A stretch of 17,500 nt of DNA from Chrysomallon squamiferum (Eukaryota > Mollusca > Gastropoda > Neomphalida > Peltospiridae): contig CM022678.1 in assembly GCA_012295275.1 (NCBI GenBank), positions 19,835,556 through 19,853,055 of the forward strand, read 5' to 3'. Made by a program: the position numbers and the translations under genes. This document shows, piece by piece, positions 1-17,500 of the stretch (positions are counted from its first letter, which is position 1; each line of letters begins with the position of its first letter). The notes beneath the pieces are model-generated. The model worked only from the letters and a program-made list of their open reading frames with translations, was not told the DNA's origin and ran no database searches.

Positions 1-104
1 TTATCATAATCATCATTGTTAGCATTGTTGATGTTGTCATGATCGTCAACATCATCATTATTTTTGTTATTGTCATTCAATTATTTATTAATTAATTATT
101 TTTA

Positions 105-163
105 TTAGTAGTAGTAGTAGTGGTAGTAGTAGTAGTAGTAGTAGTAGTAGCAGCAGCAGCAGC
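105..163 (+). repeat. (GTA)n/(GCA)n microsatellite
   Basis: GTA repeats grade into CAG repeats. The whole 1-300 stretch is trinucleotide-rich and shows no gene. Confidence 0.95.
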
Positions 164-459
164 AAAAGTCGTAATAATAAAATTTGTAGAAGTTGTTGTT
201 GTTGTTGTAACAGTAGAAATGTAGCTGTAGTTAACGTTGATGATGTTTTCTTCTCAGTATTTTAAATTTTCATTTTGCTGTCGTTGCTGCTGCTGATGGT
301 TCAACCACCTCAACGACGTCGTCGTATTACCAGAAAGAAAAAGAAAGAAAAAAAAACCACACTGCATTACTCCATTACTCGCTTTCACGTCAATAACTCT
401 TCCCCGATCTGCTACGAAACGAACACACGGAAAAACTCCGGCTCGCTAAGACGCTGCCG

Positions 460-485
460 TGACGTCACAATCGATCTATAAATAG
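460..485 (+). promoter_or_regulatory. CRE plus TATA core promoter
   Basis: TGACGTCA (460-467, a perfect CREB/ATF palindrome) is followed nine bases later by CTATAAATAG (476-485). The surrounding 400-560 stretch is GC-rich and free of simple repeats, unlike its flanks. Transcription would start around 505-515 and run right. No coding gene can be firmly tied to it in the window. A first exon with a distant second exon is likely. Confidence 0.55.
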
Positions 486-659
486 CCATGGCGGATATTT
501 CTAGAATCCACTGGAGCAAAAATAACGCAGAACGTTCAGCGATCGCCGGTCTTAGTTAGGGTTTCTGACTTTATTTGTGTTCTCTGCTGCTGGGTTTTCA
601 CTTCTCCTTTAAGAGGATTTTTTTTTTTTTTTTTTTTTTTTTTCCACGGAGATAATTAA

Positions 660-716
660 ATGTTGGACGAGCTTATGTCCTCCAAGCCGAGTCTGTACAA
701 AGATTTGCAAGTTTGA
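660..716 (+). CDS. Short ORF, possible uORF or first coding exon
   Basis: MLDELMSSKPSLYKDLQV, 18 codons, is the first ATG frame downstream of the predicted start at about 510 and follows a T26 run (618-643). A weak donor (TTGCAA|gtttga) could splice it as a first coding exon. Otherwise it is a small upstream ORF. I do not recognise the peptide. Confidence 0.15.
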   Translation: MLDELMSSKPSLYKDLQV

Positions 717-782
717 CAAGCTGCAGTGTTAATCTGGTTGTTTGTGTTAGTGTGCTTTAATATAGTTTTCGGTTAATGAAGT

Positions 783-785
<3 letters not shown>

Positions 786-829
<44 letters not shown>

Positions 830-980
830 CACAATTTAATAGATATTTTTGTTAATGTGGCAGTAAATAACAGTATGTATGTTTGTGTGTTAATAGACAG
901 AGAGATATAGTTTGGGAGACAGACGGATAGATAGATAAACTGACATACAGAGATACAGACAGACAGACAGACTCGACAGA
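786..980 (+). repeat. (GT)n then GATA/GACA tract
   Basis: A 43-bp GT run (786-828) is followed, after 60 bases, by degenerate GATA and GACA tetranucleotides. No gene is seen here. Confidence 0.9.
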
Positions 981-989
981 GAGATTATT

Positions 990-1190
990 ATCAACTGTAT
1001 TAAAAAAAAACATCACATTTTACTTTATTAAATATGTTATTTTATTAAAAACAAGATAACCGTACTGTTTTTAAATTTTATTCAAGAAAAATCATCAACT
1101 GTATTTTAAACATCACCTTTTACTTTATTAAATATTTTATTTTTATTAAAAACAAGATAACCGTACTGTTTTTAAATTTATATTCAAGAA
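990..1190 (+). repeat. AT-rich repeat, tandem pair
   Basis: Copies at 990-1088 and 1094-1190 share ATCAACTGTAT, CATCAC, TTTTACTTTATTAAATAT, AACAAGATAACCGTACTG and ATTCAAGAA with few differences. They follow a GACA/GATA tract (900-980). A third copy is at 3562-3637. Confidence 0.8.
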
Positions 1191-1497
1191 TTTGAGTGGT
1201 GTCAAAATTATTATTTTAAAATAGCTGCGTTAATTTGGTTGTGTTATTATATGATTGTGTTGTTATGTGATTCTGTAGTAATATGACTGCATCAGTACAG
1301 ATGAAATACTTATTGATATATTGATGTGGCGGTGTCGATACGTTTGTCTGTTTGATTGTATTTTAATATCACTGACTGTTACTCAGTTTACTTGACCAAT
1401 AAACGACTGATTTTTTATTGTGAGTTCACGTTTTAATGTGCACGTGCACCATTTCTTATCAGCCTATTCAGAAATTGAAAATTTGGAAAATTTATCA
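1191..1497 (+). other. AT-rich intergenic DNA, no gene seen
   Basis: No long open frame or RNA gene. TTGTGTTATTATATGATTGTG-like words repeat loosely at 1238-1275. Confidence 0.6.
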
Positions 1498-1720
1498 CTG
1501 ACGGTCTGGCATCAATTGAAATCACGTGATCATCTGAGGATCTGCCATTATGGGGGAATCACATGATAATATCTGACGGTCTGGCATCAACAAAAATCAC
1601 GTGATCATCTGAGGATCTGCCATTATAGGGAAATCACGTGATAAATAACTGACGACCTAGCATCGTTCTGAATCACGTGATAATGACCTGACATCGATAA
1701 GAATCACGTGACGAGCTGGC
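1498..1720 (+). repeat. E-box minisatellite, about 37-bp units
   Basis: Six units start with CTGACGG, CTGAGG, CTGACGAC or CTGACATC at 1498, 1534, 1573, 1609, 1649 and 1688. Each ends in an ATCACGTGAT-type palindrome: CACGTG at 1523, 1598, 1635, 1674 and 1705, and CACATG at 1560. Units 1-2 and 3-4 form a 75-bp higher-order repeat (GACGGTCTGGCATCA alternating with GAGGATCTGCCATTA). CACGTG binds bHLH factors (USF, MITF/TFE, CLOCK, MYC classes), so this could be a homotypic enhancer. A further CACGTG palindrome, GTGCACGTGCAC, is at 1438-1449. Confidence 0.85.
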
Positions 1721-1758
1721 TTGTATTCGTGTTTATCCGGAATGCGCGAGGAAGTCTG

Positions 1759-1766
1759 TTACGTAA
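1759..1766. promoter_or_regulatory. D-box-like site TTACGTAA
   Basis: A perfect PAR-bZIP/NFIL3-type palindrome within GTTACGTAACGTT, 50 bp after the E-box array. A second copy is at 13018-13025. Function is inferred from consensus alone. Confidence 0.35.
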
Positions 1767-1769
1767 CGT

Positions 1770-2084
1770 TCAGCAAATTCACTTAGCTGGTTCGCCTGCA
1801 ACAAGGGAATTCTAATTGTGCATTATTTATTACCGTCTTTCTTCTTGTGAGGTCAGGCTCAATCTGGTTACAATTAAAGAGAAAAGATGACTTAACCAAA
1901 ACAAATTGAATAAAGCCATTTGTTTAGCCCGCATTCGCGGTGTTTGTGTAGAAAACGTTTTGTCAACATGTTGCTTACGTCACAACAGGCTGAAAAACAA
2001 GCAGCGACTCAACGAGCTGGTTGTAAACAAGTTTGTGGCGTAAATAAACCTTACATTTAATAATTACCTAACTAGGTAAGACTC
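1770..2084 (+). other. Non-repetitive intergenic DNA
   Basis: A mixed-composition stretch without simple repeats. No open frame of note on either strand, though its complexity makes it a candidate for regulatory DNA next to the E-box array. Confidence 0.5.
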
Positions 2085-2085
2085 T

Positions 2086-2116
<31 letters not shown>

Positions 2117-2275
2117 ACTTCTTTCTTTTTTCTTTTCCATTCTTTTTGTTTGTTTGTTTTTTCCATTGTTATTATTTTACTCTTTTTTTTTTTTTTTTTT
2201 TCTGTTTTATTTTTTATTTATTTTTGTTATTTTCGTTTTTATAAGGTTTTTTCTTATTTTTTTTTTTTTTTTGTA
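2085..2275 (+). repeat. T-rich low-complexity tract
   Basis: Several poly-T runs of 12-20 bases broken by C and TTTG/TTTA words. Confidence 0.9.
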
Positions 2276-2481
2276 ATAATAGTGGCACTAGTAGGAATAG
2301 TTTCTTGAAAGAAAGTGTTTTTGTTTGTTTGTTTCAAAGACAAAGAAGATGATGAAGTATTGAAAAAGAAGAAGAAAACAATTATTGTGATGATGATGAT
2401 GGTAATGGTGATGAGTTAGAAGAAGAATATGGTTTCAGTAAAGAAAAGGTAAAAAAAAGAAGGACATGAGAAGGTAAATTT

Positions 2482-2488
<7 letters not shown>

Positions 2489-2572
<84 letters not shown>

Positions 2573-2651
2573 TATTCTTAAAATATAATAATACAAATTT
2601 TTCATACATAACAAAATCTACTTTAATAAAACAAAACACAAACACATACAG

Positions 2652-2682
<31 letters not shown>

Positions 2683-2764
2683 TGTAAAAATACACAGACA
2701 GACACACTGAAACACATCCACAATTAAATTTATATTTAACACACAAAAAAAAAAAAAAAAAAAA
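2489..2764 (+). repeat. (GA)n, (CA)n and poly-A tracts
   Basis: GA run at 2489-2570, CA run at 2651-2676 and poly-A at 2745-2765, separated by AT-rich DNA. Confidence 0.95.
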
Positions 2765-2889
2765 AGTAAAAATATGTAGTAACCGAGATATTCGTATATT
2801 TCCGCAGACTTCTGTCGATTATTACCGAAAACGGTCGTTTTGTTTATTTAATACATCCCTTTCTTATAAATCAGAAGTCGTCTTCTCAG

Positions 2890-3029
2890 TGAGACTTGCA
2901 CGTGCTGGTCACTCCAGTCCCCAAAGTTTCACGATGACGACAAACGTGACCTGCTATGACGTCATACGACCTTACAACGACACGCTGGATAGATTTAACA
3001 ACATTAATATTACCTTCGAGTTGCAGTTT
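2890..3029 (+). CDS. Candidate exon, Cys-loop receptor-like extracellular start
   Basis: A pyrimidine-rich stretch and cttctcag (AG at 2888-2889) form a good acceptor. The frame that follows contains NVTCYDVIRPYNDT and NNINITFELQF, reminiscent of the Y-x-x-x-(V/I)RP...V-x-(V/I)-x-x-x-L-x-L start of nicotinic-type ligand-binding domains. Three N-glycosylation sequons (NVT, NDT, NIT) fit an extracellular region. A donor CAGTTT|gtaatc at 3030 is possible. Against it: no neighbouring Cys-loop exon is seen downstream, the donor is weak, and the minus strand is open too. It may be a lone exon of a gene extending left, or a fragment. Confidence 0.3.
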
Positions 3030-3268
3030 GTAATCTGTATTTACATAGAAATGTGCTGGACGTTTTCCCCTACCAGCAGACACAAATCACATTTGATATT
3101 TCAGTGGTCACATTTGTCATCGCATTAAATCTTTTCTCCTCTCTCTATTTCCCCATACGCACGAATTACTGCTTAAGACTGTTCTGAGAGGGATCGTAAA
3201 TATGACTATTATTACTAACTCCTGGAAATCACCATATCTGTTTCTAGTAATCATCTTACTGCAGTTTT

Positions 3269-3540
3269 ATATATATATAGAGAGAGAGAATATATATATA
3301 TATATATAAACAGATAGATAGATCGATAGAGAGATAGATTGGTTGGATGGATGAATGGATGGATAGAGACAGAGAGATAGAAAGAGAGACAGACAGATAT
3401 ATCTATAGATTCAGATAAATAAATAGAATAAGCAGATATAGATAGAGAGAAAGAGAAATAGACAGATAGAGACCGATAGCTAGGGAGAGAGACAGACAGA
3501 CAGACAGATAGACAGACAGACAGATAGACAGGCTGACGAA
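3269..3540 (+). repeat. (AT)n, GATA, GGAT and GACA compound repeat
   Basis: Tetranucleotide words GATA, TGGA, AGAC and GACA follow one another without a stable period. It directly precedes the repeat copy at 3562. Confidence 0.9.
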
Positions 3541-3561
3541 TGATCATTAAGAAAATTTTAG

Positions 3562-3637
3562 TCATCACGTTTTATTTAATTAAATATTTTACTTTATAAA
3601 AGACAAACGGTACTGTTTTCAAATTTTATTCTTCAAT
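3562..3637 (+). repeat. Third copy of the AT-rich repeat
   Basis: CATCACGTTTTATTTAATTA and ACAAACGGTACTGTTTTCAA match the repeats at 990-1190, and again the copy begins after a GATA/GACA tract (3308-3540). A short piece at 11287-11320 (CATCAC...TTTGTACTGTTTTTG) may be a fourth. Confidence 0.6.
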
Positions 3638-3639
3638 TT

Positions 3640-4118
3640 AGAGTAAGCACTAAATGTAATCATAAAGACTCATAACATCAGTTTATGTTGGTACGAGTGA
3701 TACAGACAGAATCCAAACACAACAGACAGAAATGAAACAGTACAGACAGTTACCTACTGAGTCAAACAGAGGCCAATCCTGAATTCTAGAGAGAAAAAAG
3801 GGTGAGAACACCAAGATTATTACGTTTAATATAAAATACTTTTCATCAGGAAGGAATCTGGTTTTCTAAACCCTCCTCTTAATCAATGTTTGAGATACAT
3901 GTACTTGTTTAATTAGGAAAAGATTAATAATAATAAAAAGTAAAGATGATACGTCGTGTTTTAAAAATGACTTAATAACATATTTGATTCTCTAACTACG
4001 TAATTTTCTGACATGACGTGACAGTTATGCTATTTATAGAAAATATTGAAAACAATCAATTTTTTAAACATTCTACGTATTTTAGAATGATAAAATACAA
4101 AATACAACAAATAATTTC
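3640..4118 (+). other. AT-rich intergenic DNA, no gene seen
   Basis: No supported open frame on either strand. Contains ACAGACAG words near 3705-3750. Confidence 0.5.
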
Positions 4119-4226
4119 TAATATTATTTAAAATGAAATGTATAGTTCAAATATTATTTTGCATGAAATGTATAACTCAAATATCATTTAGTATGAAAAG
4201 TATAATTCAAATATCATTTTGGATGA
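4119..4226 (+). repeat. 30-bp tandem repeat, 3.6 copies
   Basis: AAATATTATTTTGCATGAAA-type units recur at exactly 30-bp steps (ATATTATT or ATATCATT at 4121, 4151, 4181, 4211) with a few substitutions. The array lies just beyond the predicted 3' end of the PEBP gene. Confidence 0.8.
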
Positions 4227-4264
4227 CAAATGGTTTTCTAAAATTGTCCAATACAAACATATAT

Positions 4265-4457
4265 TTTATTTAAATTATAATGAATATAACATTACTTTTT
4301 TTTACATGAAACATAAGTTTCTAATAATTTAGCATAAGGTATAATACACTAAAACTGTACTGCTTTTCATATAAAATTCAGTTTCTTATGGTACTTCCAA
4401 ACTTACTTCTACAACAACAACAACAACAACAATAATAATAATAATAATAATAATAAC

Positions 4458-4489
<32 letters not shown>

Positions 4490-4636
4490 AAAGAAAGTAA
4501 TCAATTCATTATTGATATTCCTGTGGTTGTTCTTAAATTGTTTTTGCTGCTGTTGTGGATGATGTTGTTGAAATCACAGATCAGAGACTGATTGTCTAAT
4601 CTTGTAGTTGTAATCGAGACTAGCCGGATGAGATCA
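4265..4636 (-). other. Probable 3'UTR of the PEBP gene
   Basis: After TGA at 4637 the minus strand has no further open frame. The first clear AATAAA on this strand is at 4270-4265, giving a 3'UTR of about 370 nt that contains the (TTA)n/(TTG)n run at 4412-4486. The polyadenylation site is a consensus guess. Confidence 0.35.
4412..4486 (+). repeat. (CAA)n/(TAA)n microsatellite
   Basis: CAA repeats run into TAA repeats within the predicted 3'UTR of the PEBP gene. Confidence 0.95.
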
Positions 4637-15915
<11,279 letters not shown>

Positions 15916-15933
15916 ATCCTAGTCTAACGCCGT

Positions 15934-15939
15934 TTACAT
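15934..15939 (-). promoter_or_regulatory. Minimal start-stop uORF (ATGTAA) in predicted leader
   Basis: An ATG directly followed by TAA lies 19 bases before the main ATG, inside the predicted 5'UTR. Start-stop elements can stall initiating ribosomes. Its presence in the transcript depends on the true start site. Confidence 0.25.
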
Positions 15940-15990
15940 GTACAAAATATGTCACTTCTTCTTTCGAAAAACCTTCTTTTTTTTTTTTTT

Positions 15991-16053
15991 TTTCATATAG
16001 AGGTGTTTGGAAGTCACGTGACCACGGAACGCGACCTCTGACCTTTTTCGCGC
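15991..16053 (-). promoter_or_regulatory. Candidate proximal promoter of the PEBP gene
   Basis: Read on the minus strand, in order toward the gene: an E2F-type site (TTTCGCGC on the plus strand, 16046-16053), a DR1 nuclear-receptor element AGGTCAGAGGTCG (16044-16032), a palindromic E-box GTCACGTGAC (16022-16013) and a TATA-like CTATATGAAA (16000-15991), followed by a poly-A run on the minus strand. The TATA-like box is about 76 bases before the ATG, so transcription would start near 15965. The stretch is GC-richer than its surroundings. Sites are by consensus only. Confidence 0.5.
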
Positions 16054-16382
16054 CAAGTGTTGCGAGGTCTTTTGTTGGAAAGAAAATATTCACAAAACAA
16101 ACAAGAAAAAGAGAATATGAACAAGAGATGGGCTTCATTTCGTATCTAAGATGTATTTTTAGATTGTTTTTATTTTTATAATATCTTCTATGAGAGACAC
16201 GTATTTCTAGATTACCACATAAAATATGATAAATATGATTATCATTTTCGCATTGTTTTTCTTTTTTTATTATTATTATTCTTAGTAATAGAAAAGATGC
16301 CACAGAAGCCTCATGACAAAGCAAAAAAAAAAAAAACAGAGAAAACGAAAGAAAAAAGATGTGTGTATATATGTATGTATAT

Positions 16383-16383
16383 G

Positions 16384-16421
<38 letters not shown>

Positions 16422-16425
16422 TGTG
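16383..16425 (+). repeat. (GT)n microsatellite
   Basis: GT run upstream of the PEBP promoter. Confidence 0.97.
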
Positions 16426-16496
16426 ATAAAATAATGTGTGTAATAGTATAATAATATAATAAAATATAAAAAATATAAAAAATTTCTCCGCCTCAT

Positions 16497-16504
16497 TGAC
16501 GTCA
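16497..16504. promoter_or_regulatory. Upstream CRE palindrome
   Basis: TGACGTCA lies about 580 bp upstream of the PEBP ATG in a short non-repetitive patch. Possible distal element of that promoter. Confidence 0.3.
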
Positions 16505-16749
16505 CTGATTGTTAATAAACAATAGTAATGTTCTTGTGTTTTAGGTTTTTATTGTTGTTGTTGCTGCTGCTGCTATTGTTTGTTGTTTTTCTTCTTATTG
16601 TTTCCTTTGCTAAGTAAATGTTAAACAGAAAAAGTTAAGTAAACTGGTGTCTAACTCGTTGTAAAGAAATCTAATATAATTATCTCAATATCTGTTAGCT
16701 TTCTGTGTATGTCTGTCATCTATTTACCATTTATTCATGAATTATACAT

Positions 16750-16771
16750 ATCTATCTACCTGTCTATCTAG

Positions 16772-16845
<74 letters not shown>

Positions 16846-16936
16846 GTCTGTCTGTCTATCTAGCTATGTATATGTATGTACATGTGTGTTTGTATATATA
16901 TATATATATATATCCTCCAATTGGTACATAAATATA

Positions 16937-16980
<44 letters not shown>

Positions 16981-17070
16981 CAATAATAATAACAATAACA
17001 ATAATAAGAATAATAATAACAACAATGATAATAATAATGATGAAAATAATAATAATAACAATAACAATAA
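16750..17070 (+). repeat. (CTAT)n, (AT)n and (AAT/AAC)n
   Basis: CTAT run at 16750-16865, AT at 16895-16912, AAT/AAC repeats at 16935-17070. No gene. Confidence 0.95.
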
Positions 17071-17079
17071 ATGGTTAGA

Positions 17080-17500
17080 CAGGTAGACAGAGAGGAAAAT
17101 AGTACTATCACTACATCTTCGGTTCTCGTGTCACAGATTTACCAAAGGCTGTAGCATGTTTGTAGTTCCACTGTTCATGGGAAGGTATATTATTAACTTG
17201 TTTGCTGCTAATTAAAAAAGTAGCCCATTTCACGAGAGCTTCGCTTTTCGTCTTTTCATTATCTGTGTTTTCCTTCATTATAGGTGTGTCGAGGTGTATT
17301 TAAAATGAATTTAGTAAAATATTTATTTTCCTCTAATTTAGGCTTAGTTTAGGTGTCTCAGTATTAAACGTTCCAGCGTAATCATAAATATATATTCTTG
17401 TGTTCCATTTTGTTATGTATAAATGCATATTATATATTACCGTACTTGTGTATGAGTGTTAGACTGTGTGTGTCACAATACCCACACAAACACACACACA
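17080..17500 (+). other. Right edge, no gene recognised
   Basis: Mixed AT-rich DNA without a supported exon on either strand. Confidence 0.5.

Noticed and set aside
275-481. 68-codon plus-strand frame starting MLSLLLLMVQ
   Set aside because: It lies upstream of and runs into the CRE-TATA promoter, is built from trinucleotide and lysine-rich repeat codons, and has no recognisable features.
488-558. ATG frame MADISRIHWSKNNAERSAIAG directly after the TATA box
   Set aside because: Its ATG is only a few bases from the TATA box, so it would lie upstream of the expected transcription start.
2382-2723. 113-codon minus-strand frame with Ser-Leu repeats
   Set aside because: Translation of GA and CA microsatellites, not a gene. 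The same applies to Ser-Leu frames at 10618-11245, 11621-11815 and 12277-12584.
2886-3083. 65-codon minus-strand frame opposite the candidate exon
   Set aside because: No family resemblance. The plus-strand frame has sequons and a better splice acceptor, though neither is proven.

Overview
The window is animal nuclear DNA: AT-rich, packed with microsatellites (GA/CT, GT, TTA, CAA, GATA/GACA, AT), with short CpG-containing exons joined by GT-AG introns. The style suits a mollusc, probably a gastropod, but no species marker is visible, so the lineage is an inference.

One gene can be rebuilt completely. It lies on the minus strand from ATG at 15915 to TGA at 4639-4637, in nine exons (15843-15915, 8905-9177, 7900-8129, 7534-7708, 6879-6983, 6269-6401, 5750-5874, 5050-5314, 4637-4886). 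All eight introns are GT-AG, the phases agree at every junction (1,1,0,1,1,2,1,2), and the sum is 1629 nt or 542 residues plus stop. The protein has a signal peptide, a four-cysteine N-terminal module, a diverged PEBP-like domain, a linker, a canonical PEBP (phosphatidylethanolamine-binding protein) domain, and a C-terminal hydrophobic tail that looks like a GPI-attachment signal. It is most likely a secreted or cell-surface tandem-PEBP protein. A compact candidate promoter (TATA-like box, palindromic E-box, DR1 nuclear-receptor site, E2F-like site) lies just upstream at 15991-16053.

Layout. 1-720: microsatellites, then a CRE plus TATA core promoter pointing right (460-485), with no recognised gene attached. 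720-2280: GT and GACA repeats, a duplicated AT-rich repeat, an array of CACGTG E-boxes at about 37 bp spacing (1498-1720), a D-box-like site, and T-rich DNA. 2280-3130: microsatellites and a candidate plus-strand exon that resembles the start of a Cys-loop receptor extracellular domain (weak). 3130-4636: simple repeats, a 30-bp tandem repeat and the probable 3'UTR of the PEBP gene. 4637-9177: exons 9 to 2. 9178-15842: the 6.7-kb intron 1, filled with a degenerate AACGTT satellite, long GA and CT arrays in both orientations, a strong CTCF-type motif, tRNA-like SINE remnants and tetranucleotide repeats. 15843-16060: exon 1 and promoter. 16060-17500: mostly simple repeats, no gene seen.

The PEBP gene and the left-edge promoter point in opposite directions across about 4 kb. 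Nothing in the sequence shows that they act together.
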